Below, piece by piece: positions 42,110 to 52,431 of a stretch of 64,000 bases of DNA (positions within the stretch are counted from its first letter, which is position 1; each line of letters begins with the position of its first letter). The notes below the pieces were generated by a model that worked only from the letters and a program-made list of their open reading frames with translations, did not search any database and was not told where the DNA came from. This stretch comes from Pseudomonas sp. FP2309 (GTDB taxonomy: Bacteria > Pseudomonadota > Gammaproteobacteria > Pseudomonadales > Pseudomonadaceae). The stretch lies in assembly GCF_030687575.1 (NCBI RefSeq), contig NZ_CP117439.1, positions 2,595,501 to 2,659,500 on the forward strand. Reading direction: 5' to 3'. The translations under genes were made by a program, and so were the position numbers.

Positions 42110-45100
42110 ACCTGTCGCGGCTGTTTATCCTTCGCCCGGTCGCCACCACCCTGAGCATGCTGGCCATCGTCCTGGCCGGCATCATTGCTTACCGCTTGTT
42201 GCCGGTCTCCGCCTTGCCCCAGGTGGATTACCCGACCATCCGCGTGATGACGCTGTACCCCGGCGCCAGCCCCGATGTCATGACCAGCGCGGTCACCGCG
42301 CCCCTTGAGCGTCAGTTCGGGCAGATGCCGGGGCTGACCCAGATGGCGTCCACCAGTTCCGGTGGCGCCTCGGTGCTGACTCTGCGCTTCAACCTCGACA
42401 TCAATATGGATGTCGCCGAGCAACAGGTGCAGGCCGCGATCAACGCCGCCACCAACCTGCTGCCCAAGGATCTGCCCGCACCGCCGGTGTACAACAAGGT
42501 CAACCCGGCGGATACCCCGGTGCTGACCCTGGCCATTACCTCCAAAACCATGCTGCTTCCCAAGCTCAATGACTTGGTCGACACGCGCATGGCGCAGAAG
42601 ATTGCCCAGATCAGCGGCGTCGGCATGGTCAGCATCGCCGGTGGTCAGCGCCAGGCCGTGCGCATCAAGGTCAATCCCGAAGCCCTGGCGGCCAACGGCT
42701 TGAACCTGTCGGACGTGCGCACCTTGATCGCCGCTTCCAACGTCAACCAGCCCAAGGGCAACTTCGACGGCCCGACGCGGGTGTCGATGCTCGACGCCAA
42801 CGACCAGTTGGTCTCGCCCCAGCAATATGCCGAACTGATCCTGGCCTACAACAACGGCGCGCCGTTGCGCCTTAAGGATGTGGCGCAAATCGTCGACGGC
42901 GCCGAAAACGAACGCCTTGCCGCCTGGGCCAACGAAAACCAGGCGGTGCTGCTCAATATTCAGCGCCAGCCGGGTGCCAACGTGATCGAGGTGGTGGACC
43001 GCATCAAGGCGCTGTTGCCGAGCATCACCGACAACCTGCCGGCCGGCCTTGACGTCACCGTCCTCACCGACCGTACCCAAACCATCCGCGCCTCGGTAAC
43101 GGACGTGCAGCATGAATTGCTGATCGCCATTGCCCTGGTGGTCATGGTGACCTTCCTGTTCCTGCGCAGGGTCAGCGCCACGATCATCCCCTCGATTGCC
43201 GTGCCGCTGTCGCTGGTGGGTACCTTTGGCGTGATGTATCTGGCCGGGTTCTCCATCAATAACCTGACGCTGATGGCCCTGACCATCGCCACCGGGTTTG
43301 TGGTGGACGATGCCATCGTGATGCTGGAGAACATTTCTCGCTATATCGAGGAAGGCGAGACCCCGATGGCGGCCGCGCTCAAGGGCGCCAAGCAGATCGG
43401 CTTTACCCTGATTTCCCTGACCCTGTCGCTGATCGCGGTCCTGATCCCGCTGCTGTTCATGGCCGATGTCGTAGGTCGCTTGTTCCGCGAATTCGCCATC
43501 ACCCTGGCCGTGGCGATCCTGATTTCCCTGGTGGTGTCGCTGACGCTGACGCCGATGATGTGCGCGCGTCTGCTCAAGCGTGAACCCAAGGCCGAGGAAC
43601 AAGGCCGTTTCTACAAGGCCAGCGGCGCCTGGATCGACTGGTTGATCGAAGCCTACGGGCGCAAGTTGCAATGGGTACTCAAGCATCAGCCGCTGACCCT
43701 GCTGGTGGCCATCGCCACCCTGGGCCTGACGGTGGTGCTGTACCTGGTGGTGCCCAAAGGCTTTTTCCCGGTGCAGGACACCGGGGTGATCCAGGGTATT
43801 TCCGAGGCGCCACAGTCCATCTCCTTTGCGGCCATGAGCCAGCGTCAGCAGGCGCTGGCCAGGATCATCCTCGCCGACCCGGCGGTGCAAAGCCTGTCGT
43901 CCTACATTGGTGTGGACGGCGACAACGCCACGCTCAACAGCGGCCGCCTGTTGATCAACCTCAAGGCTCACGGTCAGCGCGACGTGAGCGCCGCGCAGGT
44001 GATCACCCGCCTGCAACCGCAGATCGACAAGCTGGTGGGCATCCGCCTGTTCATGCAGCCGGTGCAGGACCTGACCATCGAGGACCGCGTGAGTCGCACC
44101 CAGTACCAGTTCAGCATGTCCTCGCCGGACGCCGAGCTGCTGGCGCTGTGGAGCGACAAGCTGGTGCAAACCCTCAGCCAGATGCCGGAACTCACCGACG
44201 TCGCCAGCGACCTGCAGGACAAAGGCCTGCAGGTATACCTGGTGATCGACCGCGATGCCGCCTCGCGTCTGGGCGTTAGCGTGGCGACCATTACCGATGC
44301 GCTGTATGACGCCTTCGGCCAGCGGCAGATCTCGACGATCTACACCCAGGCCAGCCAATACCGCGTGGTCCTGCAGGCCCAATCCGGTGAAACCCTGGGG
44401 CCGCAAGCGCTGAACCAGATTCACGTAAAAACTACCGATGGCGGCCAGGTACGCTTGTCCAGCCTGGCGCGGGTGGAGCAACGCCAGGCGCAGTTGGCCG
44501 TGGCGCATATCGGCCAGTTTCCGGCGGTGATGATGTCATTCAACCTTGCCCCCGGCGTCGCGCTGGGCAAAGGCGTGGAGCTGATCAACCAGGCACAGAA
44601 AGACATCGGCATGCCGGTGGGCGTGCAGACCCAGTTCCAGGGCGCGGCGCAGGCGTTCGAAGCCTCGCTGTCGAGTACCTTGCTGCTGATCCTGGCGGCG
44701 GTGGTCACCATGTACATCGTGCTCGGCGTGCTCTACGAGAGCTACATCCACCCGATCACCATTCTGTCTACCCTGCCGTCGGCGGCGGTGGGGGCCTTGC
44801 TGGCGCTGCTGCTCAGTGGTAATGACCTGGGCATGATCGCGATTATCGGAATCATCCTGCTGATCGGCATCGTCAAAAAGAACGCGATCATGATGATCGA
44901 CTTCGCCCTCGAAGCCGAACGTAACCAAGGCCTCGACCCGCAGACGGCGATCTATCAAGCGGCGCTGTTGCGCTTCCGGCCGATTCTGATGACCACCCTG
45001 GCCGCGTTGTTCGGTGCGGTGCCGTTGATGCTCGCGACTGGTTCCGGCGCGGAACTGCGTCAGCCCCTGGGCCTGGTGATGGTCGGCGGTTTGCTGGTGA

Positions 45101-45207
45101 GCCAGGTGTTGACCCTGTTCACCACCCCGGTGATCTACCTGTACTTCGATCGCCTGGGCCGTCGCTGGCGCAAGGAACCGCAACGCCTGGAGCCGGTTGA
45201 GTCATGA
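42106..45207 (+). CDS. muxB: RND efflux permease MuxB
   Basis: This 1033-residue HAE1-type pump is one of two non-identical subunits that assemble together in MdtBC/MuxBC systems. It starts [20 protein letters not shown], with the standard TM1, and carries the acidic proton-relay pair in [19 protein letters not shown]. Twelve TM helices and two large periplasmic loops are as expected. Its ATG overlaps the muxA stop and its stop overlaps muxC, both as ATGA. Confidence 0.94.
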   Translation: MNLSRLFILRPVATTLSMLAIVLAGIIAYRLLPVSALPQVDYPTIRVMTLYPGASPDVMTSAVTAPLERQFGQMPGLTQMASTSSGGASVLTLRFNLDINMDVAEQQVQAAINAATNLLPKDLPAPPVYNKVNPADTPVLTLAITSKTMLLPKLNDLVDTRMAQKIAQISGVGMVSIAGGQRQAVRIKVNPEALAANGLNLSDVRTLIAASNVNQPKGNFDGPTRVSMLDANDQLVSPQQYAELILAYNNGAPLRLKDVAQIVDGAENERLAAWANENQAVLLNIQRQPGANVIEVVDRIKALLPSITDNLPAGLDVTVLTDRTQTIRASVTDVQHELLIAIALVVMVTFLFLRRVSATIIPSIAVPLSLVGTFGVMYLAGFSINNLTLMALTIATGFVVDDAIVMLENISRYIEEGETPMAAALKGAKQIGFTLISLTLSLIAVLIPLLFMADVVGRLFREFAITLAVAILISLVVSLTLTPMMCARLLKREPKAEEQGRFYKASGAWIDWLIEAYGRKLQWVLKHQPLTLLVAIATLGLTVVLYLVVPKGFFPVQDTGVIQGISEAPQSISFAAMSQRQQALARIILADPAVQSLSSYIGVDGDNATLNSGRLLINLKAHGQRDVSAAQVITRLQPQIDKLVGIRLFMQPVQDLTIEDRVSRTQYQFSMSSPDAELLALWSDKLVQTLSQMPELTDVASDLQDKGLQVYLVIDRDAASRLGVSVATITDALYDAFGQRQISTIYTQASQYRVVLQAQSGETLGPQALNQIHVKTTDGGQVRLSSLARVEQRQAQLAVAHIGQFPAVMMSFNLAPGVALGKGVELINQAQKDIGMPVGVQTQFQGAAQAFEASLSSTLLLILAAVVTMYIVLGVLYESYIHPITILSTLPSAAVGALLALLLSGNDLGMIAIIGIILLIGIVKKNAIMMIDFALEAERNQGLDPQTAIYQAALLRFRPILMTTLAALFGAVPLMLATGSGAELRQPLGLVMVGGLLVSQVLTLFTTPVIYLYFDRLGRRWRKEPQRLEPVES

Positions 45208-48200
45208 ACCTGTCCGGACCTTTCATTCGCCGGCCGGTCGCCACCTTGCTGCTGAGCCTGGCGATCATGTTGCTGGGCGGGGTCAGCTTCAATCTGTTGC
45301 CGGTGTCGCCGTTGCCGCAGATCGACTTCCCGGTGATCGTGGTCTCGGCCAGCCTGCCGGGGGCGAGCCCCGAGGTGATGGCCTCCACCGTGGCGACGCC
45401 GCTGGAGCGCTCGTTCGGCTCGATTGCCGGCATCACCACCATGAGCAGTTCGTCGAGCCAGGGCTCCACGCGGGTGATCCTGGCGTTCGACTCCGACCGT
45501 GACATCAACGGCGCGGCACGGGAGGTGCAAGCGGCCATCAACGCCTCGCGCAACCTGTTGCCCAGCGGCATGCGCAGCATGCCTACCTACAAGAAGATCA
45601 ACCCGTCCCAGGCGCCGATCATGGTGCTGTCGCTGACTTCGGACGTGTTGCAAAAAGGCCAACTCTACGACCTGGCCTCCACGATCCTGTCCCAAAGCCT
45701 GTCCCAGGTGCCGGGCGTGGGCGAAGTGCAGATCGGCGGCAGCTCCCTGCCGGCGGTGCGCATCGAACTCGAGCCCAAGGCCCTCGACCAGTACGGCGTG
45801 GCCCTGGACGATGTACGCAACACCATCGCCAATGCCAACCAGCGCCGGCCCAAGGGTTCGCTGGAAGACAGCGAGCGCAACTGGCAGATCCAGGCCAATG
45901 ACCAGCTGGAAAAAGCCAAGGACTACGAGCCGCTGCTGATTCGCTACCAGAATGGCGCGGCCTTGCGCCTGTCGGATGTGGCGAAGATTACCGATGGCGT
46001 CGAGGACCGCTACAACAGTGGTTTCTTCAACAACGAGGAGGCGGTGCTGCTGGTGATCAACCGCCAGTCCGGCGCCAACATCATCGAGACCGTCCGGCAG
46101 ATCAAGGCGCAGTTGCCGGCGCTGCAGGCGGTGTTGCCGTCCAGCGTCAAGCTGAGCCTGGCCATGGACCGTTCGCCGGTGATCACCGCCACCTTGCACG
46201 AAGCTGAGATGACCCTGCTGATCGCGGTGGGGCTGGTGATCCTGGTGGTCTACCTGTTCCTCGGCAATTTCCGCGCCTCGCTGATCCCCACTCTGGCGGT
46301 GCCCGTTTCGCTGGTGGGCACCTTTGCGGTGATGTACCTGTACGGGTTCTCGCTGAACAACTTTTCGTTGATGGCGTTGATCCTGGCCACCGGCCTGGTG
46401 GTCGATGATGCGATCGTGGTGCTGGAAAATATTTCGCGGCATATCGACGACGGCGTGCCGCCGATGAAAGCCGCTTACCTGGGCGCCGAGGAAGTCGGCT
46501 TTACCCTGCTGTCGATGAACGTCTCGCTGGTGGCGGTGTTCCTGTCAATCCTGTTCATGGGGGGCATCGTCACCAGCCTTTTTCGCGAGTTTTCCATCAC
46601 CTTGTCGGCGGCGATCATTGTGTCCCTGATCGTCTCGCTGACCTTGACCCCGATGCTCTGCGCCCGCTGGCTCAAGCCCCATGTCAAAGGCCAGCTGACC
46701 GGGTTGCAGCGCTGGAGCCAGAAGGTCAACGACCGCATGGTCGCGGTTTATGCCAGCAGCCTGGATTGGGTCTTGCGCCACCGCCGCCTGACGCTGCTCA
46801 GCCTGTTGCTGACCGTCGGCGTCAACGTGGCACTCTACGTGGTGGTGCCGAAAACCTTCATGCCCCAGCAGGACACCGGCCAGTTGATCGGCTTTGTGCG
46901 CGGCGATGACGGCCTGTCGTTCAGCGTGATGCAGCCCAAGATGGAAACCTTTCGCAAGGCGGTGCTCAAAGACCCCGCAGTGCTCAGCGTGGCCGGCTTT
47001 ATCGGTGGCAACAACGGCACCAACAACGCGGTGATGCTGGTGCGCCTCAAGCCCATCAGCGAGCGCAAGATCTCTGCCCAGGCGGTGATCGAGCGCCTGC
47101 GCAAGGACGTGCCGCTGGTGCCGGGCGGGCGCCTGTTCCTGATGGCCGACCAGGACCTGCAATTTGGCGGCAGCCGCGACCAGACCAGTGCGCAGTATTC
47201 CTACATTCTGCAAAGCGGCGACCTGGCCGCGCTGCGCCTGTGGTACCCGAAAGTCGTGGCGGCGCTGCGTGCGCTGCCGGAACTGACCGCCATCGACGCC
47301 CGTGAAGGCCGTGGCGCGGCGCAGGTGACCTTGATTGTCGATCGTGATCAGGCCAAACGCCTGGGCATCGACATGGACATGGTCACGGCGGTGCTCAATA
47401 ACGCCTACAGCCAGCGGCAGATATCCACGATCTATGACAGCCTCAACCAGTATCAGGTGGTCATGGAGGTCAATCCCAAATACGCCCAGGACCCGATCAC
47501 CCTCAATCAGATGCAGGTGATTACCGCCGACGGCGCGCGGGTGCCGCTGTCGACCATTGCCCATTATGAAAACAGTCTGGCCGACGACCGCGTCAGTCAC
47601 GAAGGCCAGTTCGCCTCGGAAAACATCGCCTTCGACATGGCGCCAGGGGTCACGGTGGAGCAGGGCACCGCCGCCATCGAGCGGGCGATTGCCAAGGTCG
47701 GGTTGCCGGAAGACGTGATCGCCAAGATGGCCGGCACCGCCGATGCGTTTGCCGCCACGCAGAAAGGCCAGCCGTTTATGATTCTCGGCGCGCTGGTCGC
47801 CGTGTACCTGGTGCTGGGCATTCTGTATGAAAGTTACATTCACCCGCTGACCATCCTCTCTACCCTGCCGTCGGCCGGAGTCGGCGCCATGCTGGCCATC
47901 TACCTGACAGGGGGGGAGTTCAGTCTGATCTCCTTGCTCGGGCTGTTCCTGTTGATCGGCGTGGTGAAGAAGAACGCGATCCTGATGATCGACCTGGCCC
48001 TGCAACTGGAGCGTAACGACGGCATGGGCCCCCTGGAATCGATTCGCAGCGCCTGCCTGTTGCGCTTGCGGCCGATTCTGATGACCACTTTGGCGGCGAT
48101 CCTCGGCGCCTTGCCCTTGCTGCTCGGCACGGGCGACGGCGCAGAAATGCGTCGCCCACTGGGCCTGACCATCATTGGTGGCCTGGTGTTCAGCCAGGTC

Positions 48201-48311
48201 CTGACCCTTTACACCACCCCGGTGGTTTACCTCTACCTCGACCGCGCACGCCATCGCTTCAATGCCTGGCGCGGCGTGCGTACCGATGCTGCCCTGGACA
48301 CTGCGCTATGA
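45204..48311 (+). CDS. muxC: RND efflux permease MuxC
   Basis: This 1035-residue second pump subunit starts [20 protein letters not shown] and has [19 protein letters not shown] in helix 4. It is clearly related to MuxB but diverged, as MdtC is from MdtB, consistent with a mixed trimer. It is coupled by 4-base overlaps to both neighbours. Confidence 0.94.
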   Translation: MNLSGPFIRRPVATLLLSLAIMLLGGVSFNLLPVSPLPQIDFPVIVVSASLPGASPEVMASTVATPLERSFGSIAGITTMSSSSSQGSTRVILAFDSDRDINGAAREVQAAINASRNLLPSGMRSMPTYKKINPSQAPIMVLSLTSDVLQKGQLYDLASTILSQSLSQVPGVGEVQIGGSSLPAVRIELEPKALDQYGVALDDVRNTIANANQRRPKGSLEDSERNWQIQANDQLEKAKDYEPLLIRYQNGAALRLSDVAKITDGVEDRYNSGFFNNEEAVLLVINRQSGANIIETVRQIKAQLPALQAVLPSSVKLSLAMDRSPVITATLHEAEMTLLIAVGLVILVVYLFLGNFRASLIPTLAVPVSLVGTFAVMYLYGFSLNNFSLMALILATGLVVDDAIVVLENISRHIDDGVPPMKAAYLGAEEVGFTLLSMNVSLVAVFLSILFMGGIVTSLFREFSITLSAAIIVSLIVSLTLTPMLCARWLKPHVKGQLTGLQRWSQKVNDRMVAVYASSLDWVLRHRRLTLLSLLLTVGVNVALYVVVPKTFMPQQDTGQLIGFVRGDDGLSFSVMQPKMETFRKAVLKDPAVLSVAGFIGGNNGTNNAVMLVRLKPISERKISAQAVIERLRKDVPLVPGGRLFLMADQDLQFGGSRDQTSAQYSYILQSGDLAALRLWYPKVVAALRALPELTAIDAREGRGAAQVTLIVDRDQAKRLGIDMDMVTAVLNNAYSQRQISTIYDSLNQYQVVMEVNPKYAQDPITLNQMQVITADGARVPLSTIAHYENSLADDRVSHEGQFASENIAFDMAPGVTVEQGTAAIERAIAKVGLPEDVIAKMAGTADAFAATQKGQPFMILGALVAVYLVLGILYESYIHPLTILSTLPSAGVGAMLAIYLTGGEFSLISLLGLFLLIGVVKKNAILMIDLALQLERNDGMGPLESIRSACLLRLRPILMTTLAAILGALPLLLGTGDGAEMRRPLGLTIIGGLVFSQVLTLYTTPVVYLYLDRARHRFNAWRGVRTDAALDTAL

Positions 48312-49777
48312 CCGACTCAACCCTGGCTCGATTGGCCCTGTATCGTGGTTCTCGCATGGCGAGCCTGCTGCTTTGCGGCGTATTGCTCAGCGCCTGCGCG
48401 GTGGGGCCCGACTACACGCGCCCGGAGGTGATTGAGCCGGCCCAGTTCAAGCAAGCCCAGGGCTGGCGCCAGGCCACGCCGAGCGATTCCCTGGCCCGTG
48501 GCGCCTGGTGGGAGCTGTATGGCGACCGTCAGCTTAACGAGCTGGTGGTGCGCCTCAATAACGCCAACCAGACCGTGGCCCAGGCCGAAGCGCGCTTTCG
48601 CCAGGCCCAGGCGCTGGTGCGCAGTTCGCGCGGGGCGTTTTACCCCACCGTCGACCTGAGCGCCGGTAAAACCCGCGCCAGCCAGGGCACCGGCAGCAGC
48701 AGTGCGAGCCTCAGCAGTTCCAGCAGTGGCATCCGTGACACCCTCAACGCGCAGTTGGGTGTGAGCTGGGAAGCCGACATCTGGGGCAAGCTGCGCCGTG
48801 GCCTTGAAGCCAACGAGGCCAGCGCCGAAGCCAGTTCGGCGGACCTGGCGGCGATGCGCCTGAGCCAGCAGTCGGAGCTGGTGCAGAGCTACCTGCAACT
48901 GCGTGTGATGGATGAGCAGACCCGCCTGCTGCAAGCGACCCTGGACACCTACCAGCGCTCCCTGCAAATGACCGAAAACCAATACCGCGCCGGTGTCTCC
49001 GGCAAGGACGCGGTGGCTCAGGCGCAAACCCAGCTCAAAACCACCCAGGCCAGTCTGATCGACCTGATCTGGCAGCGTGCCCAGCTGGAAAACGCGATTG
49101 CCGTGCTGATCGGCGAGGCGCCGGCCAACTTCAACCTGGCGGTGAGCAAGGATATTCCAGCGCTGCCGCAGATCCCGGTGAGCCTGCCGTCGCAACTGCT
49201 CGAGCGCCGCCCGGACATCGCTTCGGCCGAGCGCTCGGTGATCGCCGCCAACGCCAATATCGGCGTGGCAAAGGCCGCGTACTACCCCGACCTGAGCTTG
49301 AGCCTGGCCGGTGGTTATTCCAGCAGCACCTATGCCGACTGGATCAGCCTGCCGAACCGCTTCTGGTCGGTGGGGCCGAAACTGGCGATGACCCTGTTCG
49401 ACGGCGGTCAGCGTTCGGCGGAAGTCGACCGCACCGTGGCCAGCTATGACGAAACCGTGGCCAAGTACCGCCAGACCGTGCTGGATGGTTTCCGTGAGGT
49501 GGAGAACTACATGGTGCAGCTCAAGGTGCTGGAAGACGAGGCGGTGGTCAGCAATGAAGCGCTCGAAGCCGCGCGCGAGTCCCTGCGGTTGACCCAGAAC
49601 CAGTACAAAGCCGGGCTGATCGCCTACCTGGATGTGGTGACCGTGCAGGCCACTGCACTAAGTAATGAACGCAGCGTGCTGACGTTGCTGCAAAGCCGCC
49701 TGGTGGCGAGTGTACAACTTATCGCAGCCTTGGGCGGTGGTTGGGATGGTGACACAAAGATCAGTATAAGTGATTGA
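48308..49777 (+). CDS. opmB: Outer-membrane efflux channel OpmB
   Basis: This 489-residue OprM-type lipoprotein channel has a signal with lipobox Leu-Ser-Ala-Cys (LLLCGVLLSACAVGPDYTRP), a repeated coiled-coil half-barrel with Ala/Gln-rich helices (AEARFRQAQALVRSSRGAFYP; ERSVIAANANIGVAKAAYYPD), and the two-fold internal repeat of this family. It closes the mux operon, starting in an ATGA overlap with muxC. No clear terminator follows. Confidence 0.93.
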   Translation: MTDSTLARLALYRGSRMASLLLCGVLLSACAVGPDYTRPEVIEPAQFKQAQGWRQATPSDSLARGAWWELYGDRQLNELVVRLNNANQTVAQAEARFRQAQALVRSSRGAFYPTVDLSAGKTRASQGTGSSSASLSSSSSGIRDTLNAQLGVSWEADIWGKLRRGLEANEASAEASSADLAAMRLSQQSELVQSYLQLRVMDEQTRLLQATLDTYQRSLQMTENQYRAGVSGKDAVAQAQTQLKTTQASLIDLIWQRAQLENAIAVLIGEAPANFNLAVSKDIPALPQIPVSLPSQLLERRPDIASAERSVIAANANIGVAKAAYYPDLSLSLAGGYSSSTYADWISLPNRFWSVGPKLAMTLFDGGQRSAEVDRTVASYDETVAKYRQTVLDGFREVENYMVQLKVLEDEAVVSNEALEAARESLRLTQNQYKAGLIAYLDVVTVQATALSNERSVLTLLQSRLVASVQLIAALGGGWDGDTKISISD

Positions 49778-49806
49778 TTTTATTGTCTTTTGATTCGCCC
49801 TGTTGA

Positions 49807-50121
49807 CATCGAAGACTTGATTTCAGCCTGATGTGCCTCAAGCGCCTGCCAGCCAACGAGTTGAAGATTGATCGAGGCTTCGTGCGTGATCTGGAGCACG
49901 AAGCCGCCCTCGTTTCGGCCATTGTCGCCCTTGGCCAGGCCCTGGGCCTGAGGACTGTCGCCGAAGGTGTTGAAACCGATGCGCAGCAGCGCTTCCTCAC
50001 GCGTCTGGGCTGTAACTCCCTGCAAGGTTACCTGCTTGGGCACTCGTTGCCGGCGGAGGCATTCATGGCCGATATCCGCCGTGTCGAAGCGGCGCAGGCG
50101 CCTGACAAAGGCGGTGAGTGA
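49807..50121 (+). pseudogene. C-terminal remnant of an EAL-domain phosphodiesterase
   Basis: The frame encodes the end of an EAL domain: DFSLMCLKRLPANELKIDRGFVRDLEHE...AIVALGQALGLRTVAEGVET...LTRLGCNSLQGYLLGHSLPAEAF. The EAL, NEN and DD(F)G metal-site motifs that come earlier in the domain are absent, and an in-frame TGA lies just upstream at 49804. It therefore cannot be an active c-di-GMP phosphodiesterase. An ATG at 49831 could translate 96 residues but I see no ribosome site. Confidence 0.8.
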
Positions 50122-50175
50122 CGGGTATTCTTGGGACCGACCCCATCCATCAGGTTGAGACAGGAGATCACACGC

Positions 50176-50922
50176 ATGGACAAAGTGCTCATTATCACCG
50201 GGGGCAGTCGTGGGATTGGCGCCGAGACCGCCTTGCTGGCGGCGCGCCAGGGTTATCGCCTCTGCATCAATTACCAATCTGACGCAGACGCCGCCCACCG
50301 TGTGCTGGAACAGGTGCGCGCGCTGGGTGCACAGGCGATTGCAGTGCGGGCCGACGTGAGCATCGAAGATGAAGTGATCGGGTTGTTCCACCGGGTCGAC
50401 GCCGAATTGGGCCGTGTCACGGCACTGGTCAATAATGCCGGCACCGTGGGTCACAAGTCGCGGGTCGATGAAATGTCCGAGTTCCGCATCCTTAAAATCA
50501 TGAAAACCAACGTGCTCGGGCCGATCCTGTGCGCCAAGCATGCCGTGTTGCGCATGTCGCCCAAGCATGGCGGGCAGGGCGGCAGCATCGTCAACGTGTC
50601 GTCGGTGGCCGCGCGTCTGGGGTCGCCGGGTGAATACGTTGACTACGCGGCCTCCAAGGGCGCACTCGACACCTTCACCATCGGCTTGTCGAAAGAAGTC
50701 GCCGGCGAGGGCATCCGCGTCAACGCGGTACGCCCCGGCTACATCTTCACCGACTTCCATGCCCTGAGCGGCGACCCGGACCGGGTCAGCAAACTGGAGT
50801 CCGGCATCCCCATGGCCCGCGGCGGGCGCCCGGATGAAGTGGCGGAAGCGATTATCTGGCTGTTGTCGGATAAAGCCTCGTACGCCACCGGTACGTTTCT
50901 GGACCTGGGCGGCGGCCGCTGA
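50176..50922 (+). CDS. Short-chain dehydrogenase/reductase
   Basis: This 248-residue classical SDR oxidoreductase has the cofactor motif TGGSRGIG, the NNAG strand, catalytic Ser in SIVNVSSVAARLGSP and Tyr-x3-Lys in VDYAASKG. The Arg-free, Asn/Gln-containing region after the first strand (INYQSDADAA) leans towards NADP. Substrate unknown. The ATG at 50176 has an AGGAGA site. It converges with the MocR gene, the stops being 2 bases apart. Confidence 0.9.
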   Translation: MDKVLIITGGSRGIGAETALLAARQGYRLCINYQSDADAAHRVLEQVRALGAQAIAVRADVSIEDEVIGLFHRVDAELGRVTALVNNAGTVGHKSRVDEMSEFRILKIMKTNVLGPILCAKHAVLRMSPKHGGQGGSIVNVSSVAARLGSPGEYVDYAASKGALDTFTIGLSKEVAGEGIRVNAVRPGYIFTDFHALSGDPDRVSKLESGIPMARGGRPDEVAEAIIWLLSDKASYATGTFLDLGGGR

Positions 50923-50924
50923 AT

Positions 50925-52334
50925 CTAGAACGAGCGCACAATCCGCCCCAGTGTTTCCATGGCCTTTTCCGACGCGTCGGTCCACGGGCTGCCGTAGTTC
51001 AAGCGAATGCAGTTACGAAAGCGCTGGGTCGCCGAGAAGATCGGGCCCGGCGCGATGCTGATCCCTTGCGCCAGCGCCATTTGGAACAGCTTCAACGAGT
51101 CGGTCTGCTCCGGCAGCTCCAACCAGAGAAAGTAGCCCCCGGCCGGCTGGCTGACGCGGGTCTGTGCCGGGAAGTAACGCGCAATGGCGGCGAGCATGGC
51201 GCTTTGCTGTTCTTCCAGGGCGTAGCGTAATTTGCGCAAGTGCCGGTCATAGCCGCCATGTTGCAGATAGTCGGCAATGGCTGCCTGCGCCGGCATCGAA
51301 GGACACAGCGAGGTCATCAACTTCAAGCGTTCAACCTTCTGCGCATAGCGCCCGGCCGCCACCCAACCCACGCGATAGCCCGGCGCGAGGCTTTTGGCAA
51401 ACGAGCCGCAATGCATCACCAGGCCCTCGGTGTCGAAGGCCTTGGCCGGTTTGGGCGCGTGTTGTCCGTAATACAGCTCGGCGTACACATCGTCTTCAAT
51501 CAGCGGCACCTGATGGCTGCGCAACAACTCCACCAGCGCCTGTTTCTTGGCCTCCGGGACGGTCGCGCCCATGGGGTTCTGGAAGCTGGTCATGGTCCAA
51601 CAGGCCTTTATCGGGTAGCGTTCCATGGTTTGGGCCAGGGCGCCCAGATCAATGCCGTCGCGCGGATGCACGGGAATTTCCACCGCTTTGAGCTTGAGGC
51701 GTTCCAGTACCTGCAGGCAGGCGTAGAACGCCGGAGCTTCGATGGCCACCAGGTCGCCGGGCTCGGTGACGGCTTGCAGGCACAGGTTCAGTGCTTCCAG
51801 GGCGCCGTTGGTGATCAGCAGTTCTTCCATGGGCAGCATCAGGCCGCCGACCATGTAGCGCAGGGCAATCTGCCGACGCAGTTGCGGGTTGCCCGGCGAC
51901 ATGTCGGTGACCACCAGACGCGGGTCCATCTCCCGGCTTGCGCTGGCCAGGGAGCGGGCCAGGCGGGGCAGCGGGAACAGCATGGGGCTGGGGAACGCCG
52001 AACCGAAGGGCACGGTGTTGGGGTCCTTGATCGAATCAAGCACCGAGAACACCAGTTCGCTGACATCCACCTCGGTGGACTCGTGCACCTGCTCGCTCAC
52101 CACCGGCTCGGAAAACGGGCTGGGCGCATGGGTGTTGACGAAGTAGCCGGAGCGCGGCCGGGCGCGAATCAGGCCGCGGCGTTCCAGCAGGTAATAGGCC
52201 TGGAACACGGTGGACGGGCTGACCCCGTAGGTCTGGCTGGCATAACGCACCGACGGCACGCGCTGGCCGGGCCCCAGTACGCCGGAGCGGATCAGTTCTG
52301 CTATATCTTCGGCAAATTTTTCGTAGCGTTTCAT
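50925..52334 (-). CDS. MocR/GntR-type regulator with aminotransferase-like domain
   Basis: This 469-residue fusion has an N-terminal GntR winged helix (VPSVRYASQTYGVSPSTVFQAYYLLERRGLI, residues about 20-75) joined by a linker to a fold-type I PLP domain. That domain has NGALEALNLCLQA, the Asp/Tyr strand IEDDVYAELYY and the PLP Lys in HCGSFAKSLAPGYRVGW. MocR-type proteins use PLP or an amino compound as effector, often on a neighbouring gene; here the neighbours are an SDR (convergent) and ccoG (same strand, upstream). The ATG at 52334 gives the usual N-terminus; the frame extends to 52424. Confidence 0.9.
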   Translation of the reverse strand: MKRYEKFAEDIAELIRSGVLGPGQRVPSVRYASQTYGVSPSTVFQAYYLLERRGLIRARPRSGYFVNTHAPSPFSEPVVSEQVHESTEVDVSELVFSVLDSIKDPNTVPFGSAFPSPMLFPLPRLARSLASASREMDPRLVVTDMSPGNPQLRRQIALRYMVGGLMLPMEELLITNGALEALNLCLQAVTEPGDLVAIEAPAFYACLQVLERLKLKAVEIPVHPRDGIDLGALAQTMERYPIKACWTMTSFQNPMGATVPEAKKQALVELLRSHQVPLIEDDVYAELYYGQHAPKPAKAFDTEGLVMHCGSFAKSLAPGYRVGWVAAGRYAQKVERLKLMTSLCPSMPAQAAIADYLQHGGYDRHLRKLRYALEEQQSAMLAAIARYFPAQTRVSQPAGGYFLWLELPEQTDSLKLFQMALAQGISIAPGPIFSATQRFRNCIRLNYGSPWTDASEKAMETLGRIVRSF

Positions 52335-52374
52335 GGGGGCCTTGAACGATTTTCGGGTCTTTACATGGAACAAA

Positions 52375-52404
52375 CGGTGGGAGCGGGAGCGCCCATTCCC
52401 ACCG
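52375..52404 (-). terminator. Hairpin, probable terminator of ccoG
   Basis: CGGTGGGA and TCCCACCG are perfect mirror arms around 14 bases, lying 28 bases after the ccoG stop on the minus strand and followed by TTTGTT. The T-run is short. Confidence 0.5.
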
Positions 52405-52431
52405 CTTGATGTCCCTCTATACACGCCGGAC

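Noticed and set aside
41839..44508. An 889-codon minus-strand open frame
   Set aside because: Antisense to muxA and muxB; His/Gln-rich with no motif.
49780..50985. A 401-codon minus-strand open frame
   Set aside because: Antisense to the EAL remnant and the SDR gene, with no recognisable domain.
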